Of a DNA stretch of 64,000 bases, positions 18,757 through 29,412 are shown piece after piece. Source of the stretch: Spirosoma spitsbergense DSM 19989 (GTDB lineage Bacteria > Bacteroidota > Bacteroidia > Cytophagales > Spirosomataceae); contig NZ_KB893542.1 in NCBI RefSeq assembly GCF_000374085.1, positions 207 through 64,206 of the forward strand, read 5' to 3'. The translations under genes were made by a program, and so were the position numbers. Numbering within the stretch: the first letter of the stretch is position 1; every line of letters starts with the position of its first letter. Under the pieces are notes generated by a model. The model worked only from the letters and a program-made list of their open reading frames with translations. It ran no database searches and was not told the DNA's origin.

Positions 18757-20196
18757 TCAGACGATCGGCGATTCAGTAATTTTTGGTTCGGCAATCCGTG
18801 GTGCGGCAATCCGATTGAAGAAGGTGTAATAGGGTTCGTTACGGATAATTCGCTGGAGGTATAGTGCTACCTCACGGGCATGGTAATCACCCCACATGCT
18901 CGATTCTCCATTGGCAATTTTGCTACCGGGCGGCACATAATCCCAGCCATTAGGCTGGTGATAAATGGAGTGTAAAATCAGCCCCTGATGTGTTGGATTT
19001 GTGCTTAGATACGGTTCGGTGAACAATGTTTTGAGTACCGTCAAGCCTGCCTGCCAGTACCGTTGGCCCTGTTCCGTATTGCCTTTTCCGGTCAGGTAGT
19101 GGCCTAATCGCAACAATCCCTGTGCGCCAATGGCCGCTGCCGAACTATCCACGGGTTCAAAATCATTGTATGGGTCGGCGGGGTGGTTTAGGTAATCGCC
19201 TAAACGGTACAGATTCGGTGCGCCCGTGTCCCAGTAGGGAATACCGTCTGTTGGTGTATGGTCAATATAAAAATCGCAGGTGGCGGTAGCCGCTTTCAGC
19301 ATAAAGGCTTCGGTAGAATCGCGCCCACCAAAAGCTTGTAAGTCAGTTTCATCACAAGTCGCAAGCCATTCCAGTTCTTCGGCGAAGCCGCACATGGCCC
19401 AGGCCAAACCCCGTGTCCAGGTCGTAAAGCCTGAGTATCCCTGTTGAGAGTTGGGACAGCGAAAATTGCCATCCTTTACGTTAAATACGCTCTCGTGGGC
19501 GGTACGGCCCCACAAGTCGTAGGCGTCGCGTCCTTCTCCGTAGAAGACTGAGTAATCGGCGGTGGCTTTCATGTGTTGTAAGGCACGTTCCAACAGACTG
19601 ATTTTTACGTCGCCCTCTCCCTGAAACACATGCCCCAGCGCATGACTCAGTACTAATGCCCGGCAGGAACGAATCGTGTCGACAAACAGGGAATGTTGCC
19701 CATTGAATGAACTGATGAAGCCCGCGCCGGCGTCCCGGCCCTCTTTGATTGAGGTCCACCGGTTGGCCTGTACTGCCCCGGATATTTTAAGGGCCAACTC
19801 ATAAAAATTAGCTTCCCAGTCATTCTGCGCAATTCGCCCCTCCCGCATCAGGCGGAGTAAGTTGCCGTACGTACTGACATTATTGAATCCGTGGTCGTGT
19901 ACACCGATATGGCTAATATGCGGAGCCATAACCGACAGCGTCTTCTGGCGACCCATTTCCAGAAACTTGGTATCGCCGGTAGCATCGAACTGTAAAATAG
20001 CGGAGCCGAACTGAAAGCCCTGTGTCCATTCCGTCCAGCCGCGAGTCGAATAGTTTCCTGCTACTGTAAAAACGGGAGAGCCTTTCGATCCATCGTATTC
20101 TTTATCAATCAGATGAATTTTCTGGCCCGAGACTTCCCAGAAGCGGGCAAGTTTTGATGTAAGGTCGGTGGGTTGTAGGGAGGTGTCAATCTGCAT
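18757..20196 (-). CDS. GH88-like unsaturated glucuronyl hydrolase
   Basis: A 479-residue alpha/alpha-barrel protein resembling glycoside hydrolase family 88. These enzymes remove the delta-4,5-unsaturated uronic acid left by polysaccharide lyases. Visible family features are HDHGF with Asp101, SLFVDT with Asp173 (the two expected catalytic aspartates), [22 protein letters not shown], and IPYWDTGAP followed by [15 protein letters not shown]. No signal peptide is seen, so it acts in the cytoplasm. It heads the four-gene minus-strand set, and a dyad at 20242-20261 lies just upstream. No lyase or SusCD pair is nearby, so the polymer cannot be inferred. Confidence 0.8.
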   Translation of the reverse strand: MQIDTSLQPTDLTSKLARFWEVSGQKIHLIDKEYDGSKGSPVFTVAGNYSTRGWTEWTQGFQFGSAILQFDATGDTKFLEMGRQKTLSVMAPHISHIGVHDHGFNNVSTYGNLLRLMREGRIAQNDWEANFYELALKISGAVQANRWTSIKEGRDAGAGFISSFNGQHSLFVDTIRSCRALVLSHALGHVFQGEGDVKISLLERALQHMKATADYSVFYGEGRDAYDLWGRTAHESVFNVKDGNFRCPNSQQGYSGFTTWTRGLAWAMCGFAEELEWLATCDETDLQAFGGRDSTEAFMLKAATATCDFYIDHTPTDGIPYWDTGAPNLYRLGDYLNHPADPYNDFEPVDSSAAAIGAQGLLRLGHYLTGKGNTEQGQRYWQAGLTVLKTLFTEPYLSTNPTHQGLILHSIYHQPNGWDYVPPGSKIANGESSMWGDYHAREVALYLQRIIRNEPYYTFFNRIAAPRIAEPKITESPIV

Positions 20197-20241
20197 ATTG
20201 CGAAAAGCGCGCGCCTGTATTAGTTCTCCTCCCTAAAGAAC

Positions 20242-20261
20242 AAGTAGTACTGTCTACTACT
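20242..20261. promoter_or_regulatory. Candidate operator dyad, copy 2
   Basis: An inverted repeat with AGTAGT and CTACTACT arms, 46 bp upstream of the GH88-like gene. It matches the dyad at 10263-10283 over the whole of both arms and differs only in the central few bases. A common transcriptional regulator of the two hydrolase genes is the simplest reading. Confidence 0.45.
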
Positions 20262-20271
20262 GAATGGACAC

Positions 20272-20303
20272 AAAAAAGCCGTACACGACAGAATCGGTAC
20301 GGC
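20272..20303 (-). terminator. Intrinsic terminator of gpmI
   Basis: On the minus strand GCCGTAC and GTACGGC form a 7-bp stem with a 12-nt loop, followed by TTTTTT. It lies 20 bp past the gpmI stop. Confidence 0.65.
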
Positions 20304-20322
20304 CCTTTTTGGTTTGTTCTTC

Positions 20323-21900
20323 TTATTCTTTAATTAAACTCACTCCCCCCATTTCTGGTGGCTGTGGAATACCCATCAGTTGTAGAATGGTTGGGGCTAT
20401 ATCTGCCAGTTTACCTTCACTCAGAACTGGATGGTAATCCTTATCGACCAGGATGCAGGGTACCAGATTCGTGGTGTGCGCCGTGTTTGGGGTTCCGTCG
20501 TCATTTTTCATGAATTCGGCATTGCCGTGGTCAGCGATGATAATGGTTGCATATCCGTGAGCAAGGGCGGCTTCCGTAACGGCTTTAGCGCAGGCGTCGG
20601 CGGTTTCAGCGGCTTTGACGACAGCCTCAAATACGCCCGTATGGCCTACCATATCGGTATTGGCGAAGTTCAGGCAAATAAAATCCGTTTCTTCATTCTC
20701 TAGTTCAGGAATAATTTTGTCCCGAATCTCAAAGGCAGACATTTCGGGTTTCTGGTCGTACGTCTTTACGGGAACAACGGTTGGTTCGCCTTTCTCATCA
20801 TAGATGGTCATTTCCTTGGGCGAGGGGCAGAGCAGTCGTTTTTCGCCTGGAAACGGTTCTTCACGACCACCCGAAAAGAAGAACGTGACGTGCGGATATT
20901 TCTCCGTTTCGGCAATCCGTATCTGTTTGTGACCTGCTTCGGAAATGACTTCGCCCAGGGTTTTTTCGAGATTATCCTTATTAAAAATAACCTTCACGCC
21001 AGCAAATTCACTGTCATAGTTAGTCATCGTGATGTAGTCAAGAGCAAGCTTTTTCATACCCTGCTCTGGGAAGTCTTTTTGGGTAAGTGCCTGTGTAATT
21101 TCCCGACCCCGGTCGGTGCGGAAGTTAAAGCACAGCACTACATCTCCATCCTCAATCATAGCTACGGGCGAACCATCGGCTTTGGTGACAATGAGGGGTT
21201 TGATAAACTCATCCGTTACATTGGCATCATACGACTCCTGAAGTGCTTTTGTTACATTGTCAGGCGCTATTTTTTCTCCTACCCCTTTCACCATAGCATC
21301 GTAAGCCACTTTAACGCGTTCCCAGCGATTATCCCGATCCATAGCATAATAACGACCCACCACCGAAGCTATCTGCCCGGTTGTAGTTGCCATGTGTGCC
21401 TGAAGATCAGACAGGTAACCGATGCCACCTTTTGGATCTGTGTCACGGCCATCCGTAAAAGCATGAACAAATACGTCAGTTAAGGCATGCGCATGAGCAA
21501 TAGAAAGCAGCCCTTTCACATGCTCAATATGTGCATGAACGCCACCGTCTGACACTAGACCGATAAGATGGACTTTTTTGCCACTGGTTTTGGCATAGGT
21601 CAGTGCATCGACCAAAATAGGTTCGGTATCGAGTGTATGCTCTTCTACGGCTTTGTTGACTTTTACTAAATCCTGATACACGACCCGGCCGGCGCCTAGA
21701 TTCATGTGGCCTACCTCGGAGTTCCCCATCTGACCCGCTGGCAAACCAACGGCCAGGCCTGACGCTTCGAGTTTACTGTTGGGGTATTTTGGATACAGTG
21801 AGTTCATGAACGGCGTATGGGCCGATTCAATGGCCGATACTTCAGGCTTAAGCGGAATACCCCAGCCGTCCAGGATAATGAGAATGACTTTTTTATTCAT
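20323..21900 (-). CDS. gpmI: 2,3-bisphosphoglycerate-independent phosphoglycerate mutase
   Basis: Interconverts 3- and 2-phosphoglycerate in glycolysis and gluconeogenesis, using manganese and a phosphoserine intermediate. It has 525 residues, the usual size. The metal-binding DGWG lies at 11-14 and the catalytic Ser61 is in GNSEVGHMNLGAGR. Later signatures are GRDTDPKGG, RTDRGREIT, NFANTDMVGHTG and ADHGNAE. The frame extends 18 codons upstream into a repeat, so the ATG at 21900 (MNKKVILIILDGWG) is the real start. Enolase, the next glycolytic step, is 1 kb upstream on the same strand. Confidence 0.97.
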   Translation of the reverse strand: MNKKVILIILDGWGIPLKPEVSAIESAHTPFMNSLYPKYPNSKLEASGLAVGLPAGQMGNSEVGHMNLGAGRVVYQDLVKVNKAVEEHTLDTEPILVDALTYAKTSGKKVHLIGLVSDGGVHAHIEHVKGLLSIAHAHALTDVFVHAFTDGRDTDPKGGIGYLSDLQAHMATTTGQIASVVGRYYAMDRDNRWERVKVAYDAMVKGVGEKIAPDNVTKALQESYDANVTDEFIKPLIVTKADGSPVAMIEDGDVVLCFNFRTDRGREITQALTQKDFPEQGMKKLALDYITMTNYDSEFAGVKVIFNKDNLEKTLGEVISEAGHKQIRIAETEKYPHVTFFFSGGREEPFPGEKRLLCPSPKEMTIYDEKGEPTVVPVKTYDQKPEMSAFEIRDKIIPELENEETDFICLNFANTDMVGHTGVFEAVVKAAETADACAKAVTEAALAHGYATIIIADHGNAEFMKNDDGTPNTAHTTNLVPCILVDKDYHPVLSEGKLADIAPTILQLMGIPQPPEMGGVSLIKE

Positions 21901-21938
21901 AATTTCTAAAGAATGAAAGGGTGAAAGAGTGACAGAGC

Positions 21939-22010
21939 GAACCGGGACGCCCAACCGGAGTGAAAGAGTGGTTTCTCAGCTACTTTCACTCCGGTTGGAC
22001 GTCCCGGTTC
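21939..22010. repeat. 28-bp imperfect palindrome overlapping the end of the phosphatase gene
   Basis: Arms at 21939-21966 and 21983-22010 match over 28 bp with a single mismatch and enclose a 16-nt loop. The right arm encodes the last residues (NRDVQPE) and stop of the phosphatase gene. The flank carries GTGAAAGAGTG twice (from 21921 and from 21960). It resembles a REP-type element more than a terminator, since no T-run follows. Confidence 0.75.
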
Positions 22011-22480
22011 ATTATATAAGCTAGCAATTGTCGGCAGCATCGGAGGGCTATCTGGTACACTTCTTCAAAAACTTCCGTGCCTTCGTAATAAGGATCTGGC
22101 ACGTTAGGCTGATCGCTCACATCCGGATCGAATTCGCGCAAAAGGAATATCGTATCATTGGAGTACAGCCCTGTACTGCGATAATTTAACTTTTCGATGG
22201 CTTCGAGGTTTGTTTCATCCATAGCCACGAAATAATCAAACTGAGCCAGATCATCGCCGGTAAGCCGCCGGGCGCGGTGCGTCAGCGTTAACCCATGTTC
22301 GAGAGCATTTTCGCGGGTGCGTCTGTCGGGTAATTGCCCAATATGGAACGAAGCCGTTCCCGCCGAATCGCAGCTTATCTGTTCTTCTAGACCTGCTTCG
22401 GCCACCAGTTGCCGGAAAATTCCCTCCGCTACCGGCGACCGACAAATATTACCATAACAAACGAAGAGAATATTGAGCAT
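21986..22480 (-). CDS. Low-molecular-weight protein-tyrosine phosphatase
   Basis: A 164-residue cytoplasmic phosphatase of the LMW-PTP family. The P-loop C(X)5R is CYGNICR, with nucleophile Cys8 and Arg14, followed by SPVAEG. The general-acid Asp is in the VPDPYYEG motif near residue 132. Such enzymes often dephosphorylate bacterial tyrosine kinases of polysaccharide export, but no kinase or capsule gene lies nearby. The last eight codons lie inside the palindromic element at 21939-22010, so the C-terminal tail may have been rewritten by that insertion. Confidence 0.93.
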   Translation of the reverse strand: MLNILFVCYGNICRSPVAEGIFRQLVAEAGLEEQISCDSAGTASFHIGQLPDRRTRENALEHGLTLTHRARRLTGDDLAQFDYFVAMDETNLEAIEKLNYRSTGLYSNDTIFLLREFDPDVSDQPNVPDPYYEGTEVFEEVYQIALRCCRQLLAYIMNRDVQPE

Positions 22481-22530
22481 GGGGTTTTGGGGGCGAGGTG
22501 TGGATTATACCCCATGTCCTAAGCCCCGCG

Positions 22531-22845
22531 CTATTTTTCTAACGGATCATTGTGTTCGTCGACGATCACGAATACGTCTTCACCTTCTTTTTTCATCAGG
22601 TATTTTTCCCGGGCGAATTTCTCCCGTAGCTGGTCATTACCCAGCACTTCTCTGCGTTCGTCCTGAACTGCTTTAATTTTTTCCTGATAAAACCTGGCCT
22701 CTTCATCCAGTTCATACAGTTTCCACCGGTTCCGGATTTGAGTAGGTAGGTCATTTGCATCAAAAAACGTCATCCATACCAAAAGCCCCAGGCCGGTAGC
22801 GACATAGAAATTACGAAGGTAGCGCAGAAGACGACGGTAGAGCAT
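22531..22845 (-). CDS. Septum formation initiator family protein (FtsB/DivIC)
   Basis: A 104-residue bitopic membrane protein of the FtsB/DivIC family, part of the divisome FtsQLB-type subcomplex. It has a short cytoplasmic N-terminus, a membrane segment at about residues 14-30 and then a coiled coil (about 36-70). The family's REKFAREKYLMKKEGEDVFVI block follows. The ATG at 22845 is chosen because the codons upstream belong to an inverted repeat between this gene and eno. The eno-divIC order is common in Bacteroidota, as in other bacteria. Confidence 0.88.
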   Translation of the reverse strand: MLYRRLLRYLRNFYVATGLGLLVWMTFFDANDLPTQIRNRWKLYELDEEARFYQEKIKAVQDERREVLGNDQLREKFAREKYLMKKEGEDVFVIVDEHNDPLEK

Positions 22846-22855
22846 AGCAAATAGT

Positions 22856-22932
22856 GAATAGTGTAGCGTGAGCAGTGAAGAAGAACAATTCAATGATTTT
22901 TTTTATTCTTAACTGTCCACGCTACACTATTC
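22856..22932. repeat. Inverted repeat between eno and the divIC gene
   Basis: Perfect 15-bp arms at 22856-22870 and 22918-22932, separated by 47 nt. It fills the gap between the eno stop and the divIC start. The surroundings repeat related words (ATAGTGAATAGTG). Confidence 0.65.
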
Positions 22933-22937
22933 ATTCA

Positions 22938-24341
<1,404 letters not shown>

Positions 24342-24482
24342 CTAAAACGTAAGAGAGGGAACGGGAATGGTATAAGACTTCATGAATTATTCATGGACTT
24401 TATAGTCCCGAAACGGAAGTTATCAGAAAATTTTGTCTATTTGTAGACTTATAAATCGCAGTCAAACTAACCAACCCTATCT

Positions 24483-24992
24483 ATGCGCGGGCTACTGTAT
24501 TTTCTATTGTTTTTACTAATTGTCTTTGGTGTTCTCTATGCCTTAACTGGCTGGAGCTATAGCGATGGTGAACGGGCCGGCACAGTATCTAAATTTAGCC
24601 GACGTGGTTTTGTCTTCAAAACCTACGAAGGTGTCCTAAATGTGGGCGGCTTTTCGGGTGAAACCGGTTCGTTGACGCCCCAGTATTTTGATTTTTCGGT
24701 GAAGGATGAAGCGGTAGCCAAACAAATTACGGATGCTGTTAAAACCGGACAGCGGGTAACGCTCCATTACGAAGAGAAAATAATGAAGCTTCCCTGGAAT
24801 GGGGAAACAAAATACTACATTACAGGGGTAGAAATAGTAGGCCCGCCTACGCGTCCATATGGTGATTCATCCGCCTACCCTGGCTATCAGCCGGGGCAAC
24901 CGCAGCCCGTTCAGCCTCAGCCACAAACGGCACAGCCTGAAATGCCGCAACCTGCCCCTGCACAGCAGCCGGAACGCGTTGATACGTTGTAG
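24483..24992 (+). CDS. Uncharacterised single-pass membrane protein with a Pro/Gln-rich tail
   Basis: A 169-residue protein of unknown function. Residues 1-22 are a signal anchor or uncleaved membrane segment. A conserved-looking globular part follows (SYSDGERAGTVSKFSRRGFVFKTYEG-like, in about 25-115), probably a small beta-rich fold, and then a 45-residue tail dominated by Pro and Gln. Similar Bacteroidota proteins are sometimes mislabelled as 6-phosphogluconate dehydrogenase; nothing here supports that. It is a single gene with its own terminator, divergent from eno. Confidence 0.75.
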   Translation: MRGLLYFLLFLLIVFGVLYALTGWSYSDGERAGTVSKFSRRGFVFKTYEGVLNVGGFSGETGSLTPQYFDFSVKDEAVAKQITDAVKTGQRVTLHYEEKIMKLPWNGETKYYITGVEIVGPPTRPYGDSSAYPGYQPGQPQPVQPQPQTAQPEMPQPAPAQQPERVDTL

Positions 24993-25009
24993 TTTGGGTT
25001 ATTTTAAAT

Positions 25010-25051
25010 CCTGTCAATTGACTCGTTTTTAGGTCATTGACAGGGTTTTTT
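25010..25051 (+). terminator. Intrinsic terminator
   Basis: CCTGTCAAT at 25010-25018 pairs with ATTGACAGG at 25036-25044 and a T-rich run follows. It ends the small membrane protein gene before recA. Confidence 0.8.
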
Positions 25052-25165
25052 CGTGCCTTTTTGTAGCTAAACATTACGGATAAAATCCCGTTTTCTATTT
25101 TCAAAAATAGCTAGGAAATCTGGCCATTTTTGGGTAATTTTAACTGTTTAAACAACCATCCTAAC

Positions 25166-26260
25166 ATGGCGAAATCAGATACGGCGCAAGCCACAGCATC
25201 TGCTAATGACAGTAAATTAAAAGCCCTTCAAACAACCATCGAGAAACTTGACAAAGCATTCGGTAAGGGTACCGTTATGCGCTTGAGCGAAACGAAAGTT
25301 TCCGATGTTCCCGTTATTTCGACTGGCTCTCTTGGGCTTGATATAGCCCTCGGCATCGGTGGTCTGCCCCGTGGTCGCGTCGTTGAAATCTATGGACCGG
25401 AATCGTCCGGTAAAACAACGCTTACGATGCACTGCATCGCCGAGGCACAGAGAGCGGGTGGTCTGGCTGCCTTCATTGATGCCGAACACGCTTTTGACCG
25501 TGTGTACGCTGAAAAGCTGGGCATCGACACGAAAAACTTGTTGATTTCACAGCCCGATAATGGGGAACAGGCACTCGAAATTGCCGAACACCTGATCAGC
25601 TCCGGCGCTATCGACATTATCGTTATTGACTCCGTTGCTGCCCTCGTACCCAAAGCCGAAATCGAAGGCGAAATGGGCGAGAGTAAAATGGGTTTGCAGG
25701 CCCGTTTGATGTCGCAGGCTTTACGGAAGCTAACGGGTACCATTAACAAAACAGGTTGCTGCTGTATTTTTATCAACCAGTTGCGTGAGAAGATTGGCGT
25801 GATGTTTGGTAACCCCGAAACAACAACCGGTGGTAATGCCCTCAAATTCTACGCATCGGTTCGGCTTGATATCCGCCGTATTGGCCAAATTAAAGAAGGA
25901 ACTGATAACGTAGTGGGCAACCGCACGAAAGTTAAGGTGGTGAAGAACAAAATGGCCGCTCCCTTCAAAGTCGTTGAATTTGATATCATGTACGGTCTGG
26001 GTATCTCTAAAGTAGGAGAAATTCTTGACCTGGGTGTCGAGATGGAGATTGTCAAGAAGTCAGGTTCGTGGTTTTCCTATGGTACCAGCCGTCTGGCGCA
26101 GGGCCGTGATGCCGTAAAGGAGCTGTTACTCGACAATCCCGAACTGATGAACGAAATTGAAGGGAAAATCCGGGCAAAAATCGCTACAGATGACGATGCT
26201 CTGGTTGATCCCGTACTTGCCGCCACCGAAGACGACGACGAGGGCGAAATTGATGATTAG
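25166..26260 (+). CDS. recA: Recombinase RecA
   Basis: RecA forms ATP-dependent filaments on single-stranded DNA for homologous recombination and triggers SOS-type cleavage. It has 364 residues. Walker A is GPESSGKT at 77-84, Walker B-type strand [12 protein letters not shown] follows, and loop L2 ([35 protein letters not shown]) is intact. The C-terminal tail is acidic, ending [10 protein letters not shown], as usual. The frame opens 12 codons earlier, but the ATG at 25166 gives the standard N-terminus. It appears monocistronic. Confidence 0.98.
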   Translation: MAKSDTAQATASANDSKLKALQTTIEKLDKAFGKGTVMRLSETKVSDVPVISTGSLGLDIALGIGGLPRGRVVEIYGPESSGKTTLTMHCIAEAQRAGGLAAFIDAEHAFDRVYAEKLGIDTKNLLISQPDNGEQALEIAEHLISSGAIDIIVIDSVAALVPKAEIEGEMGESKMGLQARLMSQALRKLTGTINKTGCCCIFINQLREKIGVMFGNPETTTGGNALKFYASVRLDIRRIGQIKEGTDNVVGNRTKVKVVKNKMAAPFKVVEFDIMYGLGISKVGEILDLGVEMEIVKKSGSWFSYGTSRLAQGRDAVKELLLDNPELMNEIEGKIRAKIATDDDALVDPVLAATEDDDEGEIDD

Positions 26261-26317
26261 TTAAGCGTACATATTCGAGAAAGGAAGGCGTCAGTGCTCA
26301 TACTTTTTTGCATAAAG

Positions 26318-26373
26318 TCTATCGAAAACGAAAGCGGCAACTTGTGAGAGTTGCCGCTTTTGTTTTCGATAGA
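26318..26373. terminator. Bidirectional terminator between recA and gltA
   Basis: 25-bp arms at 26318-26342 and 26349-26373 with one mismatch and a 6-nt loop. It lies between the convergent recA and gltA stops. Confidence 0.85.
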
Positions 26374-26388
26374 TGTCTGTTCTCAAAA

Positions 26389-27666
26389 CTATCGTTTCTC
26401 AACCGGTACAAAATCCCGGTGAGTAGGACCGGTGTATATTTGGCGGGGACGACCAATAGGTTCTTTATTCTCCCGCATTTCTTTCCACTGTGCAATCCAG
26501 CCAGGTAAGCGGCCAATGGCGAACATGACCGTGAACATGTTTGTCGGGATGCCAAGCGCACGGTAGATGATACCCGAATAGAAATCAACATTCGGATACA
26601 GCTTGCGCGATACGAAATACTCATCGTTCAGCGCTGCTTCTTCCAGGCCTTTGGCTATGTCCAGTATGGGATCGTTGACACCCAGTTTACTTAGTACATC
26701 ATCGGCGGCCTTTTTAATGATTTTGGCCCGTGGGTCGAAGTTTTTATAAACACGGTGCCCAAAACCAAATAACCGGAAACCAGTCGACTTGGCGTTTTTG
26801 GCCATCTCTATATACTTACTAACATCACCACCGTCGGCCTTAATGTTTTCGAGCATTTCAATTACTTCCTGATTGGCTCCGCCGTGAAGTGGTCCCCATA
26901 AAGCGCTTATACCCGCCGAAATAGACGAATAAATATTTGCCTGCGATGAACCCACCAGCCGTACCGTAGAGGTAGAGCAGTTTTGTTCGTGATCAGCGTG
27001 CAGAATAAGCAGTACATTCAGGGCTTCAACCACTACCGGATCAACGGTGTAGTCTTCAACCGGCAATGCAAACATCATATTCAGAAAGTTCTGTATATAA
27101 TCGAGCTTATTTTGTGGATAGTTCATTGGGTGCCCCTTCGAACGCTTGTAAGACCAGGTAGCGATGGTTGGCAATTTCGCCAGTAACCGGATAATGTGAA
27201 GGTCCGTATTGTCTTCATCATTTGAATCCGGATAAAAGGCACTCATGGCACTTACCAGTGAGGACAAAACGCCCATCGGGTGAGCATCAACCGGAAAGCC
27301 ATCGAAGATTTTCCGCATGTCCTCATTCACCATTGTGTGGTGCCGAATATCGCTTTCAAATTTATCGTATTGAGTCTGCGTGGGCAGTTCACCATAAATA
27401 AGCAGGTAAGCGACGCCCAGGAAAGATGCTTTAGCGGCCAGATCTTCAATTGAGTAACCCCGGTACTGAAGAATACCTTTCTCGCCATCTAAAAAGGTGA
27501 TGGCGCTTTTAGTGGCACCAGTATTTTTGTAGCCACGATCCAGGGTAACATAACCAGTTTGATCGCGTAGGTTAGAAATGTCGAAGGCTTTTTCATTTTC
27601 AGTTCCCTCCAATGTTGGAAATGAATAGGTTTTACCATCGACGGTTAAATCAGCAGAGTTTGCCAT
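26389..27666 (-). CDS. gltA: Citrate synthase
   Basis: Condenses acetyl-CoA with oxaloacetate at the entry of the TCA cycle. At 425 residues it is the type II (hexameric, Gram-negative) form, with the N-terminal domain LDGEKGILQYRGYSIEDLA. The catalytic residues are visible in LILHADHEQNCST, GPLHGGANQ and FGHRVYKNFDPRA (His) and in DFYSGIIYRALGIP (Asp). The C-terminus GRPRQIYTGP is standard. It stands alone, although other TCA genes (odhAB, lpdA, sdhCAB) lie in the same window. Confidence 0.98.
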   Translation of the reverse strand: MANSADLTVDGKTYSFPTLEGTENEKAFDISNLRDQTGYVTLDRGYKNTGATKSAITFLDGEKGILQYRGYSIEDLAAKASFLGVAYLLIYGELPTQTQYDKFESDIRHHTMVNEDMRKIFDGFPVDAHPMGVLSSLVSAMSAFYPDSNDEDNTDLHIIRLLAKLPTIATWSYKRSKGHPMNYPQNKLDYIQNFLNMMFALPVEDYTVDPVVVEALNVLLILHADHEQNCSTSTVRLVGSSQANIYSSISAGISALWGPLHGGANQEVIEMLENIKADGGDVSKYIEMAKNAKSTGFRLFGFGHRVYKNFDPRAKIIKKAADDVLSKLGVNDPILDIAKGLEEAALNDEYFVSRKLYPNVDFYSGIIYRALGIPTNMFTVMFAIGRLPGWIAQWKEMRENKEPIGRPRQIYTGPTHRDFVPVEKR

Positions 27667-27841
27667 ATAAGAAGATAGGGTAGAATGAATCTGGGGTAAT
27701 AAATACTGACTTTGCTTCGCAACAAGACCATCCGGGCGAAATTAGACTAAAAATCCAAACGACAGTTGATTTTGTCGCAAAAAAGCCGTGTTACGTTTGT
27801 ATTAAGAGGTAACGGGTGATTTAGGCAATAAGTTTTTTCGG

Positions 27842-29104
27842 TTATTTCCTGTAGAAAATCCCTCCCTTCATGACAACCCGAATCTGTTTGAGACTGGCGA
27901 TTGCTTTCAGCGGATCACCGTCTACTAATATCAAGTCGGCTAGTAAGCCGGGTTTTATACGGCCCCTGTCTGCAAGGTGAAACACATCGGCGTTAACGGA
28001 GGTTGCTGAACGTAACACGTCAAGCGGCTTCATACCGTAATCGACCATCATTATTAACTCGCGGGCATTATCACCGTGGCTGAACACACCTACATCTCCA
28101 CCGGCGCAGATAGTTACGCCCGCATCCAGTGCTTGCCTGAATGTAGCCCGCTTTTGTTTGATACGTTCTGGTTCAGGCTCCTGTCCCTTTTTCCAGCCGC
28201 GATACTGACTCACGGCATCACCTGCCGCGAGCGTCGGACATAAGGCTGTTCCCTGTTTTTTCATTAGGGCAAAGATTTCGGGCGTTCCGGCATCACCATG
28301 TTCAAGCGTTTCACAACCACCCAGAATGGCGCGACGCATCCCTTCGGCAGTGCTGGCATGAGCGATAACTGGCCGACCGCTGCTTTTAGCGACTTCCACA
28401 ATTAGTTTTATCTCATCCAGCGTGTACGTTGGTCGGGCTTCGGCCATCAATCCCCACCGGTAATCGGCGTATATTTTTATAGCATCTGCCCCTTTGCCGA
28501 TCTGTCTTCTTACTGCTTTTATAAGAGCGTCGTGTCCGTCGGCTTCTTCGGCACCCTGTGGCACGTCAATATCAGGACTGAATCCTTTGGGCGCGTAACT
28601 GCCCGTAGCAATGAGTGCTCGTGTTACAACAATCATGCGCGGGCCAGGAATTATACCCTCATTAATGGCTTGTTTCAAGCCTACATCGTCATAATCTGCT
28701 CCTTCGGTGCCGAGGTCACGGATGGTGGTGAAACCGGCCAATAGTGTTTTTTCGGCATGGACTGTGGCCCGTGCCACCCGCAACGAGCGCGCTTCTTTCA
28801 ATACCTGTTCATCCCATGGGGTTTCATTGTAGGGGTGCAGTAATAAATGAGAATGGCCTTCGATGAGGCCGGGCATTAACGTTGTTCCCGGCAGTTCCAT
28901 TACCGAAGCATCGGATGAGTTGGCGCCGTTTGCAGGAAAAGAGTTCGCAGGACCAACGGCGTCAATTTTATCGCCCTTTATGCGAACGACCCAGCCTTCG
29001 TGCATGGTTTCACCATCAAAAACACGGTCTGGTTTGAGAACAACGATTGTCTGGGCAAAAAGCGAGAAGGGTAAAAATACTAACAGGAAGCAGAATTTGT
29101 TCAT
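27842..29104 (-). CDS. Exported amidohydrolase (imidazolonepropionase-like)
   Basis: A 420-residue metal-dependent amidohydrolase with a signal peptide (residues 1-17, ending LFAQ). The metal ligands are HSH in MPGLIEGHSHLLL, the Lys in ADAIKIYADYRW, the His residues in VIAHAST and TLEHGD, and the Asp of CAGGDVG. The C-terminus GRIKPGLLADLILVDGDPL closes the composite beta domain. Related exported enzymes are prolidase- or carboxypeptidase-like; the substrate here is unknown. A minus-strand TATTTTTG box at 29134-29127 may be its promoter. Confidence 0.88.
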   Translation of the reverse strand: MNKFCFLLVFLPFSLFAQTIVVLKPDRVFDGETMHEGWVVRIKGDKIDAVGPANSFPANGANSSDASVMELPGTTLMPGLIEGHSHLLLHPYNETPWDEQVLKEARSLRVARATVHAEKTLLAGFTTIRDLGTEGADYDDVGLKQAINEGIIPGPRMIVVTRALIATGSYAPKGFSPDIDVPQGAEEADGHDALIKAVRRQIGKGADAIKIYADYRWGLMAEARPTYTLDEIKLIVEVAKSSGRPVIAHASTAEGMRRAILGGCETLEHGDAGTPEIFALMKKQGTALCPTLAAGDAVSQYRGWKKGQEPEPERIKQKRATFRQALDAGVTICAGGDVGVFSHGDNARELIMMVDYGMKPLDVLRSATSVNADVFHLADRGRIKPGLLADLILVDGDPLKAIASLKQIRVVMKGGIFYRK

Positions 29105-29412
29105 GAGCTAATGAAGGCAGATACCTCAAAAATACGCAAAAAGTAACCAAAAGGTGCAGTAATTTCAGTTAAACTATATCGTAAACCACGACTGGATAGT
29201 CATAAAAGGAGATTCGTGTAAGTGCTGTTAAATTGGGTTAAACCTGAGTATGGTAGATTTAGTCATGGCCGGTACTTGTCAACTTTTCAGTCTACCTTTG
29301 CGTTCTTTACAGAGGGAGTAAGTGTAACATACAGGCGAAAGGATGAATGACTGCTTAACTCACCTCAGGTTGCCCTTATCGCCGGATTGACAAAAATCAA
29401 CTAAACAGAAAA
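29105..29412. other. Intergenic region between the amidohydrolase gene and lpdA
   Basis: About 308 bp between divergent genes. I see a TATTTTTG box for the minus strand (29134-29127) and a TACCTTTG box for the plus strand (29293-29300), and no gene, tRNA or strong hairpin. Confidence 0.5.
29293..29300 (+). promoter_or_regulatory. -7 promoter box of lpdA
   Basis: Exact TACCTTTG match, giving a leader of about 105 nt before the lpdA ATG. The nearest TTG (29276-29278) is only 14 nt away, so the -33 element is weak. Confidence 0.5.

Noticed and set aside
20890-21483. A 197-codon frame antisense to gpmI
   Set aside because: It is opposite conserved gpmI sequence, with no promoter or domain of its own.
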